Source: Pseudopontixanthobacter vadosimaris (GTDB lineage: Bacteria; Pseudomonadota; Alphaproteobacteria; Sphingomonadales; Sphingomonadaceae). Taken from it: 64,000 nt of DNA. The stretch spans positions 62,001 through 126,000 of the forward strand of contig NZ_JABASZ010000014.1 in the NCBI RefSeq assembly GCF_012979275.1, in the 5' to 3' direction. Numbering within the stretch: the first letter of the stretch is position 1; every line of letters begins with the position of its first letter. Below, piece by piece: positions 37,181-47,000 of the stretch. Both the position numbers and the translations under genes were made by a program. The notes under the pieces are model-generated. The model did no database searches, had not been told where the DNA came from, and saw only the letters and a list, made by a program, of their open reading frames with translations.

Positions 37181-38395
37181 ATGGAGCAGCGCCCTACCTT
37201 GTCCCGGCCCGGTCTGGCGCTTGCCCTGGTAAGTGCGATCGGCATGGTGCTGGCGGGAGTCGGTTTCCATATCGCGCTTATCATCCTCGCCATATGGCTG
37301 GGTACCCTCTGGCTCAGCGCACCCCGGCCGCCGCAACCCGACCGCAGCGGCGGCGACGGCGCGTTTACTCGTGCGAGTGTCGGCGATCTGATCGAACATT
37401 CGGCTACACCGATGCTGCTGACGCAGGGCAGCCGGGTGACGACGGCCAATCTGTCGGCGCGCAGGCTGCTGGGCAGTCATCTGGTCGATCAGGATGCCCG
37501 GGTCGCATTCAGGCATCCCGAAGCGATCGCCCTGCTGGCGCGCGACGCTGCGGGCAGTGCGATCATCCGCGGTCTGGAACGGCGGCGGGATATCTGGAGC
37601 ATGAACCGGCAGCCCATCGGCGACGGTTTCGCAGTCATCGAACTGGTGAACCGCACATCCGAAGCCGATATCAGCCGCGCCCACACGGATTTCGTCGCGA
37701 ACGCCAGCCATGAATTGCGTACGCCGCTGGCCTCGATCATCGGCTATGTCGAAACCTTGCTGGACACCCCCGGCTCTCTCGATGAAGAAACGTCTGACAA
37801 GTTCCTCGGCACCATCGCGCGCGAAGCCCGGCGTCTGCAGCATCTGGTGGAGGATCTGATGTCGCTTTCTCGCGTCGAAGCCGAGAAACACGATCAGCCC
37901 GAGGAGGAGATCGGCTTCGCCAGCCTGGTGGAACGTGCCGCCCGTGATGCTGCCGGCAGCGAACGGGCGCATCGTCTGGAAATGCACTGCAATTCGCCGG
38001 TCCTCATCGCCGGCGACAGCCAGCAGCTGGAACAACTCGTGCGCAATCTTGTCGATAATGCGCTAAAGTATGGCGACGACGACAAGATGGTCAGCGTGGC
38101 AGTGGACATGTCCGACAAGGGTGAAGCGACGCTGACCGTCGAGGATCGCGGCGAAGGGATCGCAGCGGAGCATCTGCCCCATCTGACGCGCCGCTTCTAT
38201 CGCACGGATCCCGGCCGCAGCCGGGCATCGGGCGGCACCGGCCTCGGCCTTGCGATCGTCAAGCATATCGTCGAACGCCACCGCGGTAGGCTCGACATCG
38301 ACAGCGTGCAAGGTGAAGGAACGACGGTGACGGTGCGGATACCATGCAAGGCTCCGTCGCAGGCGGCGGTGCGGGATATCGCCAAACTGTCATGA
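37181..38395 (+). CDS. phoR: Phosphate regulon sensor histidine kinase PhoR
   Basis: A 404-residue membrane-bound kinase. Two closely spaced hydrophobic segments lie within residues 10-45, a PAS-like region spans about 70-160, and the phospho-acceptor is His177 in NASHELRTPLASIIGY. ATP-binding motifs are RNLVDNALKYG, VEDRGEGI and GGTGLGLAIVKHI. Assignment to PhoR rests on the genes that follow: pstC, pstA, pstB, phoU and phoB. A Pho box overlaps its stop codon, so phoR itself seems to lie upstream of the inducible promoter. The start lacks a clear ribosome-binding site. Confidence 0.93.
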   Translation: MEQRPTLSRPGLALALVSAIGMVLAGVGFHIALIILAIWLGTLWLSAPRPPQPDRSGGDGAFTRASVGDLIEHSATPMLLTQGSRVTTANLSARRLLGSHLVDQDARVAFRHPEAIALLARDAAGSAIIRGLERRRDIWSMNRQPIGDGFAVIELVNRTSEADISRAHTDFVANASHELRTPLASIIGYVETLLDTPGSLDEETSDKFLGTIAREARRLQHLVEDLMSLSRVEAEKHDQPEEEIGFASLVERAARDAAGSERAHRLEMHCNSPVLIAGDSQQLEQLVRNLVDNALKYGDDDKMVSVAVDMSDKGEATLTVEDRGEGIAAEHLPHLTRRFYRTDPGRSRASGGTGLGLAIVKHIVERHRGRLDIDSVQGEGTTVTVRIPCKAPSQAAVRDIAKLS

Positions 38396-38404
38396 TACTG
38401 TCAT
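38387..38404 (+). promoter_or_regulatory. Pho box upstream of pstC
   Basis: Two perfect direct repeats CTGTCAT (38387-38393 and 38398-38404) are separated by four bases (GATA), exactly the 11-base-period PhoB-binding consensus. The first repeat spans the phoR stop codon; the site ends 77 bases before pstC. It predicts phosphate-starvation induction of pstC-pstA-pstB-phoU(-phoB). Confidence 0.85.
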
Positions 38405-38481
38405 CAATACCCAGCAACGCCCCGGCCATGGTCGACGCACCGACCGGAATCGCTTCTCATCCAGGCATCATGCGCTAATCC

Positions 38482-39867
38482 ATGTCCCCGATCATTCTCC
38501 TCCTGCTTGCCCTTGCTCTCGGCCTTGCCGGATGGCTGGCCGCGCGTGCCCGGGCCTGGAGCTTCCAGCGCAGCAGCGCCAACGGCAGGATTGCATCCCG
38601 CCCGACCTATCATGCCTGGTATGTCGCGCTCTGGATCGTGATCCCCGTGACCCTGTTCATCACGGTCTGGGGCATCCTGTCGCCGCAGCTGGTGACACAA
38701 TCGGTTCTGGCGACACCTGCCGCCAGCGAATTGCCGGCTTTCGGCTTCAAGCGGCAGGCGATCCTCAGCGATGCGCGCGCCGTGGCAACCGGAGCCGCGC
38801 AGGGTGTATTCAACCCCGAGGCTCGCGCCTTCATCGGACCGTACCGGGATGCGATATCCTATTATGGCACCATCGGCCTTGTCGTCACGCTCGTGATCGC
38901 CTTCCTGGCCGGCGCATTTGCCTTTCTCCGCCTCAAGCCCGATTTCGCCGCCCGGAACCGGGTGGAGAAGATCGTGATGGCCGTGCTGTTGCTGGCATCG
39001 CTGGTCGCCATTCTGACCACGCTGGGCATCATCGTCAGTCTGGTGTTCGAGACCGTGCGGTTTTTCGGCATGGTCAACCCGATCGATTTCCTGTTCGGAA
39101 CGCAATGGGGGCCTGACCCCATGAGCAGCCCCGATTCGCCGGATCCGTCGCGCTACGGCGCGATTCCGCTGTTCTGGGGCACCATCTATATCGGCGCGAT
39201 CATCGCTATGATCGTCGCAATCCCGCTCGGCCTGATGAGCGCGATCTACCTGACGCAATATGCGCGCCCGAGCTGGCGCCGATGGTTGAAACCCATGCTG
39301 GAAATTCTCGCTGGCGTGCCGACGGTGGTGTATGGATATTTCGCGGCGCTCACCGTTGCCCCTGCCATCCGCGACGTCGCCCTTTCGGCCGGTATCAGCA
39401 ACGCGTCGAGCGAGAGCGCGCTTGCCGCCGGGCTGGTGATGGGCGTGATGATCATCCCCTTCGTGTCTTCCATGGCGGATGATTCGATTGCCGCCGTGCC
39501 CAGCGCAATGCGCGATGGCAGTCTGGCGATGGGTGCGACCACTTCCGAAACGATCCGCAAGGTCCTGGTGCCCGCCGCCCTCCCTGGCATCGTCGCCGGT
39601 GTGATGCTGGCGATCAGCCGCGCGATCGGTGAAACGATGATCGTGGTAATGGCGGCGGGCGCGGCGGCGAACCTCACCGCCAATCCGCTGGAGGCGATGA
39701 CGACGGTCACCTTCCAGATCGTCGCCATGCTGACCGGTGAAGGCAGCTTCGACCATCCCGCGACCTTGAGCGCCTTTGCCCTGGGCTTCGTGCTGTTCCT
39801 CGTGACGCTGGCGCTCAATTTCTTTGCGCTGCGCGTCGTGAAACGCTTTCGCGAAGCCTATGAGTGA
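38482..39867 (+). CDS. pstC: Phosphate ABC transporter permease PstC
   Basis: A 461-residue inner-membrane permease. The first helix is at residues 1-20. A long soluble/periplasmic insertion with a second helix follows (about 45-65, then to 120), as in alphaproteobacterial PstC proteins that exceed the E. coli length of about 320. Core transporter domain: PLFWGTIYIGAIIAMIVAIPLGL, LEILAGVPTVVYGYF, the EAA-type loop AMRDGSLAMGATTSETIRKVLVPAALPGIVAG, and [15 protein letters not shown] at the end. Overlaps pstA by eight bases. Confidence 0.95.
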   Translation: MSPIILLLLALALGLAGWLAARARAWSFQRSSANGRIASRPTYHAWYVALWIVIPVTLFITVWGILSPQLVTQSVLATPAASELPAFGFKRQAILSDARAVATGAAQGVFNPEARAFIGPYRDAISYYGTIGLVVTLVIAFLAGAFAFLRLKPDFAARNRVEKIVMAVLLLASLVAILTTLGIIVSLVFETVRFFGMVNPIDFLFGTQWGPDPMSSPDSPDPSRYGAIPLFWGTIYIGAIIAMIVAIPLGLMSAIYLTQYARPSWRRWLKPMLEILAGVPTVVYGYFAALTVAPAIRDVALSAGISNASSESALAAGLVMGVMIIPFVSSMADDSIAAVPSAMRDGSLAMGATTSETIRKVLVPAALPGIVAGVMLAISRAIGETMIVVMAAGAAANLTANPLEAMTTVTFQIVAMLTGEGSFDHPATLSAFALGFVLFLVTLALNFFALRVVKRFREAYE

Positions 39868-41122
39868 GATCATGAGCAGGACCACCAACCCCACCCGTTC
39901 CTCCGCCTTCGAAGCGCGGCTGAAGAAGCGTTACGCGACGGAAAAATGGTTCCGACGTGCCGGGCTTGTCGCCGTGGTCTTTTCCATTCTCGTCCTGGCC
40001 TTCCTTCTGGTCACCATGACGATCAACGGCATCGGCGGATTCCAGCGTGCTGAACTGCGCGTGCCGATCGACTTCACGCAGGCCGGTATCAGCGCCGACC
40101 CCGTGGCCATGGCGCAGCCTGATGCGATTCAGTCGCTCGAGATACAGGGTCTGCCCGAACTCGTTGCGTTCAGCGCGGAACAGGCGCTGGGGGACGCCGC
40201 GAACGAGGCGCTGAGCCCGGAAGCCTGGCGCGTCGTGGGTCAGGAGATCGTCGACAACCCGGCCATCCTGCAGACGAGCGAGGCGATCTGGCTCCCGGCG
40301 AGCGCCGAACTGGCCAGCGGCCTTTCCGGCGAAGGTTCGCCTGGAGCACGCGCGCTTGCAGACCGGCTCGAGGATCGGGGTCTTCTCGACAATCGTCTGG
40401 ACCTCGGCTTTCTCTCACGCGCCGATGCGACCAACCCCCAGACGGTCGGCATCTGGGGCGCGCTCAAGGGATCTATCCTGACGATGATCGTCACGCTGGC
40501 ACTCGCCTTTCCCATCGGTGTGCTTGCCGCGCTCTATCTCGAGGAATATGCCCCGCGTAACCGCTGGACCGATATCATCGAGGTATCGATCAACAATCTT
40601 GCCGCCGTTCCGTCGATCATCTTCGGCCTGCTGGGCCTCGCCGTTTTCCTGTGGATATTTCCCAACCTGCGTTCCGCGCCGCTCATCGGGGGCATGACCC
40701 TTGCGCTGATGACGATGCCCGTCATCGTCATCTCGGGCCGAAACGCGATCAAGGCCGTGCCGCCGTCCATTCGCGACGGTGCGCTGGCGATCGGGGCCAG
40801 TCCGGTGCAGGTGGTGTTCCACCATGTCCTGCCTCTCGCCCTGCCTGGCATCCTTACCGGAACCATCATCGGCATGGCCCGCGCATTGGGCGAAACCGCA
40901 CCGCTGCTGATGATCGGGATGCGGGCCTTCGTCGCGACCCCGCCCGATGGTTTCACTTCGCCCGCGACGGTGCTGCCGGTGCAGATCTTTTTGTGGTCCG
41001 ACGAAATCGACCGTAGCTTCGTCGAACGGACGAGCGCGGCGATTATCGTGCTACTGCTGTTCCTCCTGCTGATGAACGGCCTGGCCATTTATCTGCGCAA
41101 TCGATTCGAGAAAAGCTGGTGA
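39860..41122 (+). CDS. pstA: Phosphate ABC transporter permease PstA
   Basis: A 420-residue permease partnering PstC. A single N-terminal helix (about residues 34-55) is followed by a periplasmic insertion of about 140 residues (to about 190). Then comes the transporter core with [39 protein letters not shown] and the EAA loop [32 protein letters not shown]. Extended PstA proteins are usual in alphaproteobacteria. The start overlaps the end of pstC, and its stop overlaps the pstB GTG start (GTGA). Confidence 0.95.
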   Translation: MSEIMSRTTNPTRSSAFEARLKKRYATEKWFRRAGLVAVVFSILVLAFLLVTMTINGIGGFQRAELRVPIDFTQAGISADPVAMAQPDAIQSLEIQGLPELVAFSAEQALGDAANEALSPEAWRVVGQEIVDNPAILQTSEAIWLPASAELASGLSGEGSPGARALADRLEDRGLLDNRLDLGFLSRADATNPQTVGIWGALKGSILTMIVTLALAFPIGVLAALYLEEYAPRNRWTDIIEVSINNLAAVPSIIFGLLGLAVFLWIFPNLRSAPLIGGMTLALMTMPVIVISGRNAIKAVPPSIRDGALAIGASPVQVVFHHVLPLALPGILTGTIIGMARALGETAPLLMIGMRAFVATPPDGFTSPATVLPVQIFLWSDEIDRSFVERTSAAIIVLLLFLLLMNGLAIYLRNRFEKSW

Positions 41123-41907
41123 CCGTAATCCATCAAAATCTGCAGACGACCGAGGCGAAGATGAGTGCGCGGAACGTCAGCGTCTTCTATGGCGACAAGA
41201 AAGCCCTCGACGACGTTTCGATCGATATCCCGACCGAATATGTGACGGCCTTCATCGGCCCGTCCGGCTGCGGCAAATCCACCTTCCTCCGCACGCTGAA
41301 CCGCATGAACGACACGATCCCCTCGGCCCGGGTGGAAGGCAAGATCGAACTCGATGGCGAGGACATCTACCGCTCGCGAATGGATGTGGTGCAATTGCGC
41401 GCCCGAGTCGGCATGGTGTTCCAGAAACCCAATCCGTTCCCGAAATCGATCTACGACAACATCGCCTATGGCCCCAAGATCCACGGCACGGCGGACGGCA
41501 AGGACGAGCTGGACGCCATCGTCGAGAAATCCCTGAAGCGGGCGGGCCTCTGGAACGAGGTGAAGGATCGCCTGAACGACAGTGGCACCGCCTTGTCCGG
41601 CGGCCAGCAACAGCGGCTCTGCATCGCCCGCGCGATCGCAGTCGATCCCGAAGTGATCCTCATGGACGAACCCTGCTCCGCGCTCGACCCTATCGCCACG
41701 GCCAAGATCGAGGAACTGATCGGCGATCTGAACGGCCGCTATGCGATCGTGATCGTTACCCATTCCATGCAGCAGGCCGCGCGCGTTTCCCAGCGCACGG
41801 CATTTTTTCACCTCGGCAAGATGGTGGAATACGGGCGCACGTCCGACATCTTCACCAACCCGCTGGAAAAGCGGACCCAGGATTATATTACAGGACGGTA
41901 CGGCTAA
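41119..41907 (+). CDS. pstB: Phosphate ABC transporter ATP-binding protein PstB
   Basis: A 262-residue ATPase energising phosphate uptake. Walker A is GPSGCGKST near residue 51, the ABC signature is LSGGQQQR, Walker B is [13 protein letters not shown], and the H-loop is IVTHSMQQA. Starts at GTG overlapping the pstA stop; an ATG at 41161 would also give a plausible but shorter protein. Overlaps phoU by one base (TAATG). Confidence 0.97.
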   Translation: MTVIHQNLQTTEAKMSARNVSVFYGDKKALDDVSIDIPTEYVTAFIGPSGCGKSTFLRTLNRMNDTIPSARVEGKIELDGEDIYRSRMDVVQLRARVGMVFQKPNPFPKSIYDNIAYGPKIHGTADGKDELDAIVEKSLKRAGLWNEVKDRLNDSGTALSGGQQQRLCIARAIAVDPEVILMDEPCSALDPIATAKIEELIGDLNGRYAIVIVTHSMQQAARVSQRTAFFHLGKMVEYGRTSDIFTNPLEKRTQDYITGRYG

Positions 41908-42575
41908 TGTCCGAACATACAGTCAAGGCTTTCGATGACGATATCACCCGTCTGCGCGGCCTGATCGCCGAGATGGGCGGTCTGGCCGAGGTTTCGATCC
42001 AGGAATCGCTGGACGCCATGGTTCAGGGCAATGAGGGCCTTGCCGAGAAGGTCATCAAGCGCGACCGCAAGATCGACGCGATCGAGACCGACGTGGACAA
42101 GCTGGCGGTGCGGATCATCGCCTTGCGTGCGCCAATGGCGGACGATCTGCGCGAAGTGATTGCCGCTCTCAAGATTGCTGGCGTCGTCGAACGCATCGGC
42201 GATTACGCGAAGAATATCGCTCGCCGTGTCGGAGAGATCGAAGGCCGCAAAAGGTTTGAACCGCTGACGCTGCTTCCGGCAATGGGCGATCTCGCCGCCG
42301 AAATGGTGCATGACGTATTGACCGCCTATGCCTCGCGCGATCCCGAACTGGCGCTGGAGGTCATCAGGGCCGACGCCAAGGTCGATGCCTTCTACAATTC
42401 CATCTTCCGCAATCTGGTCAGTCACATGGTGGAAAACCCGGCCACCATCAGCAGCGCGGCGCAATTGCTCTTCGTGGCCAAGAATATCGAGCGCATCGGC
42501 GATCATGCCACCAATGTTGCAGAAATGGTGCATTTCGCAGCCACCGGCGAATATCCCCCGGACGAGGATAGCTGA
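41907..42575 (+). CDS. phoU: Phosphate signalling regulator PhoU
   Basis: A 222-residue all-helical protein built of two tandem three-helix bundles. It links transporter activity to PhoR and keeps the Pho response off when phosphate is plentiful. Metal-binding signatures recur: ERIGDYAKNIARR near residue 93 and ERIGDHATNVAEMV near residue 194, both typical of PhoU. One-base overlap with pstB; phoB follows after a second Pho-like site. Confidence 0.95.
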   Translation: MSEHTVKAFDDDITRLRGLIAEMGGLAEVSIQESLDAMVQGNEGLAEKVIKRDRKIDAIETDVDKLAVRIIALRAPMADDLREVIAALKIAGVVERIGDYAKNIARRVGEIEGRKRFEPLTLLPAMGDLAAEMVHDVLTAYASRDPELALEVIRADAKVDAFYNSIFRNLVSHMVENPATISSAAQLLFVAKNIERIGDHATNVAEMVHFAATGEYPPDEDS

Positions 42576-42583
42576 GGCGCGTT

Positions 42584-42601
42584 CTGACACATAGCTGTCG
42601 C
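42584..42601 (+). promoter_or_regulatory. Degenerate Pho box upstream of phoB
   Basis: CTGACAC (42584-42590), four bases (ATAG), then CTGTCGC (42595-42601). Each half matches five of seven positions of CTGTCAT and the spacing is exact. It could give PhoB autoregulation from a promoter inside the operon. Confidence 0.5.
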
Positions 42602-42654
42602 AATCGGGCCTTATGGCGGTGGCGTCGTCTGCGCCAGACATGAGGGACCGACAC

Positions 42655-43341
42655 TTGCCGATTGCCAAGCTGCTCCTGGTCGAGGACGATCCTTCGCTCT
42701 GCGAACTGCTGGAATTCCGCTTTCGCACCGAAGGCTACGCTGTTCGCTCGACCGGAGACGGGGACGAGGCGCTCATCCTGGCGGTGGAAGACGTGCCCGA
42801 TCTCGTCATCCTGGACTGGATGATCGAGGGGACCAGCGGCATAGAGGTTTGCCGGCGCCTCCGCCGCGATGCAGCGACGGCCCATGTTCCGATCATCATG
42901 CTGACCGCGCGCGAGGCGGAGGACGACCGGATCCGCGGGCTGGACACTGGCGCCGACGACTACCTGACGAAGCCGTTCTCGCCTCGCGAATTGCTGGCGC
43001 GGGTCGCTGCCGTCATGCGCCGGATCAGGCCCGTTCTGGCGGGTGAAGCCATCACCGTGGGTGACATCAGGCTGGACCCGGTGGCGCACAGGGTGGAGCG
43101 GAAAGGCAAGATGATTCAGCTCGGCCCCACCGAATATCGCTTGCTGAAATTCCTGATGGAAAGCCCCGGCAGGGTATTCAGTCGCGGCCAGTTGCTGGAC
43201 GGCGTATGGGGCACGGGCAGCGACATAGAGCTGCGAACGGTAGACGTGCATATCCGACGGCTGCGTAAGGCGATCGAGGTCGAGGGTGCTCCCGATCCGG
43301 TACGGACCGTGCGCTCTGCCGGCTATTCCCTCGAACCCTAG
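42655..43341 (+). CDS. phoB: Phosphate regulon response regulator PhoB
   Basis: An OmpR-type regulator of about 228 residues. The receiver domain has LLVEDDP and the phospho-accepting Asp54 in VILDWMIEG; the C-terminal winged helix includes RTVDVHIRRLRKAIE. I prefer the TTG at 42655, which has GAGGG eight bases ahead and gives the canonical short N-terminus. In-frame ATG codons at 42640 and 42613 have no ribosome-binding site, and 42613 would probably lie upstream of a transcript started from the adjacent Pho-like box. Its stop overlaps that of the convergent extensin-like gene in CTAG. Confidence 0.93.
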   Translation: MPIAKLLLVEDDPSLCELLEFRFRTEGYAVRSTGDGDEALILAVEDVPDLVILDWMIEGTSGIEVCRRLRRDAATAHVPIIMLTAREAEDDRIRGLDTGADDYLTKPFSPRELLARVAAVMRRIRPVLAGEAITVGDIRLDPVAHRVERKGKMIQLGPTEYRLLKFLMESPGRVFSRGQLLDGVWGTGSDIELRTVDVHIRRLRKAIEVEGAPDPVRTVRSAGYSLEP

Positions 43342-44078
43342 CGGCAGAAATACCGGTTGCGCGGCGACTGGTCGAGGTGGAAATGGTCGCGATGGGCCGC
43401 GTTGTAATCGGGCGAGAGCACCGTGGTGAAGACCTGGCAGGCACCGCTGCGGATATGGCGCAGGAAGCGCGCCTTGCGATTTGCCGATCCCTCTTCCGCC
43501 CAATCCGAAACGATGCTGATCTCGGTTCCATCTTCGAGAGTAAAGGCTGCGATGTCGATGGCGTTTCCGGTGGCGTGCTGGCTCCACCGTCCGTTGCTGC
43601 GGCCGTACAGCCTTCGGCAGCTATAGGTTCCCAGATGGCTCACTGAGGCAAGCGGCGAGCTTAGAAGGTCCCGTGCCGCCGGCTCGACCGTTCGCTGCAG
43701 CCACGATGCCATGGCCGCATTGACCGCGCAGGTTGCGACGGGGGCTGAAGGCGACAGCGGAGATTCCGCAAGGGTACTCCGGTCCGGCCGTGAGCAAGCC
43801 CCCTCCCCTTCGGAACCGAGCAATTCGAATTTTACTCCGCTTCTCTCCAGAACCTTCCGGCAGATTCGTGTATCCTTTCGCAATTCCTGCCATTTTGCAG
43901 CAGTCGCCCAGCCATCTGGATCACGAAGGTCGAGTGGTGCGGCGGGGTTATGCTGCGGATTGTCGCGCAGCCACGCCATGCCTGCGAGCACTATGGCAAG
44001 GGCGATCAGCAGGGCCACGATCCGGCGGTCCGCTGCGAATTGTCCGACCCGCCGTGAGAAGGAGCGATAGCGCATCAA
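43338..44078 (-). CDS. Extensin-like C-terminal (LAS-type peptidase) protein
   Basis: A 246-residue protein of the extensin-like_C family. One membrane anchor is present (about residues 20-36); the rest would lie in the periplasm. The motifs SQHATGNAID (166-175) and HRDHFHLD match the SxHxxGxAxD and HxH zinc-ligand pattern of LAS peptidases, which cut D-Ala-containing cell-wall peptides. It overlaps the dnaE2 stop by four bases (ATGA), so it appears to be the last gene of the SOS operon. Zinc peptidase activity is inferred from motifs only. Confidence 0.82.
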   Translation of the reverse strand: MMRYRSFSRRVGQFAADRRIVALLIALAIVLAGMAWLRDNPQHNPAAPLDLRDPDGWATAAKWQELRKDTRICRKVLERSGVKFELLGSEGEGACSRPDRSTLAESPLSPSAPVATCAVNAAMASWLQRTVEPAARDLLSSPLASVSHLGTYSCRRLYGRSNGRWSQHATGNAIDIAAFTLEDGTEISIVSDWAEEGSANRKARFLRHIRSGACQVFTTVLSPDYNAAHRDHFHLDQSPRNRYFCR

Positions 44079-47000
44079 TGAAAGTCACGGGACTTGGGAA
44101 TGATGCGGGCATCGCGAGGATGTCCGCCGTGGAAACCGCATTCGCGATTGTTCGCCGGTAGCTGGAAAGGTTCCGGGTCGGGCGCCGGATAAGGATCGTC
44201 GCTGCCGGAGCGCAGATCGTCTCGCGGGTTGAGCTTTGCCGGTAACGGGCTGTTGCAATGGTCGGCCCTTGCAACGGGTGCGTTCAGCAGATCGTCTGAC
44301 AATTCGTGCAGGCGTCCTGTCGCATCGGTCATGTGCTGGGCAATGACGTGAATGACCTCGTCGTCATATTCGACCCGTCCGCGCACTTCCATCAGCCGCG
44401 ACCCCATGACGACCTTGCGCTGTTTTTCCTTCAGATCGGGCCAGACCACGAGGTTAATGACTCCCGTTTCGTCCTCCAGCGTAATGAAGCAGACGCCCTT
44501 GGCCGAACCGGGGCGCTGGCGGATCAGCACGACGCCCGCCACCTGCACCATGGAGCGGAATTTCCGGTCCCGCAAATCGCACGCGCGCACGAAGCCGCGC
44601 TCGGCCAGTCCGGCCCGCAGGAACGCCATGGGATGCGCCTTCAAACTGAGGCGCTGGGTCTGGTAATCGGCCACGACTTCTTCGGACAGGGGCATATGGG
44701 GCAGCGCGGTGCGCGATGCCTCCGCCCCCTCGTCCCGTGATTCCGCGAATTTGAACAAGGGCAGATCGACTCCGCCATGCAGGCTACGCGCATCCCACAG
44801 CGCCTGACGCCGCGGCAGGCCCAACGAACCGAAGCAATCGGCAGATGCCAGGCGCTCGATATGGGCAGGGCTGATCCTTGCCCGGTCGCGCAGGGCGGCA
44901 ACGTCACGATAGTCACCGGTTTCCGCGCGGACCGCCACCAGCTGCGCGGCCACGTTTTCAGGCAATCCATCGATCTGCCTCAGCCCCAATCGCACGGCGA
45001 CATCCCGTTTCCCCTTTTCCTGACCACCAGAACGCGACGTGGCGCTGCGGCGTTCCAGGGTACAATCCCATTCGGATCGATTCACATCCACCGGCAGGAC
45101 CGCGACGTCATGCTCCACCGCATCGCGCACGATCTGCGCCGGGGCGTAGAACCCCATGGGCTGCGAATTCAACAAGGCGCAGCAGAAGGCGGCGGGGAAA
45201 TGGCATTTCAGCCAGCTGGAGACATAGACGAGATGGGCGAAACTGGCGGCATGGCTTTCCGGAAAGCCATATTCGCCGAAACCGCGGATCTGGTTGAAGC
45301 AGCGCTGTGCGAATTCGCGGTCGTAGCCGCGCTGCACCATGCGCTCCACCATCATGTCCTGCAATTCATCGACCATGCCGCGGCTGCGGAAAGTGGCCAT
45401 CGCCTTGCGCAGCCGGTTGGCTTCAAGACTGCTGAATTTCGCCGCATCCAGCGCGATCTTCATCGCCTGTTCCTGGAAGATGGGCACGCCGAGGGTACGC
45501 TCCAGGATCGAGGACAGTTCATCCGGGGGGCCGTGTTCGGGGCCAGGCGCCGGAATGACGACGTTTTCCTCCCCCCGGCGGCGTTTCAGATAAGGGTGGA
45601 CCATGTCCCCCTGGATCGGACCGGGCCGCACGATGGCCACCTGCACCACGAGATCGTAGAATTCACGCGGACGCAGGCGCGGCAGCATGTTCATCTGCGC
45701 CCGGCTTTCCACCTGGAACACACCGAGGGAATCGCCCTTGCGCAGCATGGCATAGACTTCCGGATCTTCCCTCGGGACAGTGGCGAGTTCCAGGTGCCGG
45801 TCGTGATGATCCTCCAGCAGATCGAGGCATTTGCGGATACAGGTCAGCATACCCAGCGCCAGCACATCGACCTTCAGGATGCCCAGTGCCTCGATATCGT
45901 CCTTGTCCCATTCGATGAAACTGCGATCAGGCATCGCGCCATTGCCGATCGGCACCGTTTCGGTAAGGCGGCTTTCCGTCAGGATGAAACCGCCGACATG
46001 CTGGGATAAATGACGCGGCATTCCAATCATTTGCTCGGTCAGCGCGAGAACACGTCTTAAGTGCGGGTCCGTGATGTCGAGTCCGGTTTCCTCCACGTGT
46101 TTTTCACCGATCTCTCGCCCGTGGCCACCCCACACGGTCCGTGCCAGTGCCGCCGTGACGTCATCGGAAAGACCCATGGCCTTGCCCACTTCGCGAATGG
46201 CCATGCGCGGACGGTAATGGATGACGGTGGCGCACAGCCCCGCCCGGTGCCGGCCGTATTTCGCATAGATATGCTGGATCACCTCCTCGCGGCGCTCATG
46301 TTCGAAATCGACATCGATATCGGGCGGTTCCTTGCGCTCCTCCGATATGAAGCGATCGAACAGCAGGGCGTGCTTCGCCGGATCGACCGAGGTGATGCCG
46401 AGGCAATAGCATACCGCCGAATTCGCGGCGCTACCCCGCCCCTGACACAGGATCGGCGGATCGACGCCGCGGGCGAAATCGACGATGTCCTTGATGGTGA
46501 GGAAATAGCAAGCGAGGTCGAGCTTCCCGATCAGGGCGAGTTCCCTTTCGATCGTCTGCCGAACATTGTCCGGCAAACCATTGGGATAACGCCATTTTGC
46601 CCCCTCCCAGGACTGATCGACCAGATATTGCTGGGGCGTCATGTCGTCGGGATAGACCGCCTCCGGATATTCGTAGCGCAATTCATCGAGGCTGAAGGTG
46701 CAGGCATCGGCAATCACCCGCGATGCCGTGATTGCATGAGGCCAGCGGGCGAACATCGCAGCCATGTCCTGCGGACTTTTCAGGTGCCGTTCGGCATTGG
46801 CGTGCAGCAGGTGACCGGCCCGGGCGACGGTGGTCTTGTGGCGGATCGCCGTCATCACATCCTGCAGCGGCCGGCGGTCGGGGGCGTGGTAATGTACATC
46901 GTTCGTGGCCAGCAGTCCCAGGCCGTTCGCCCGCGCCAGCGCATCGAGGCGGTCGATGCGCGCAATATCGTCCACGCGGTAGAGGAAGCTGGCGGCAAGG

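Noticed and set aside
42613-42654. Earlier ATG starts of phoB
   Set aside because: No ribosome-binding site precedes them, and they would add an unusual N-terminus ahead of the receiver domain.
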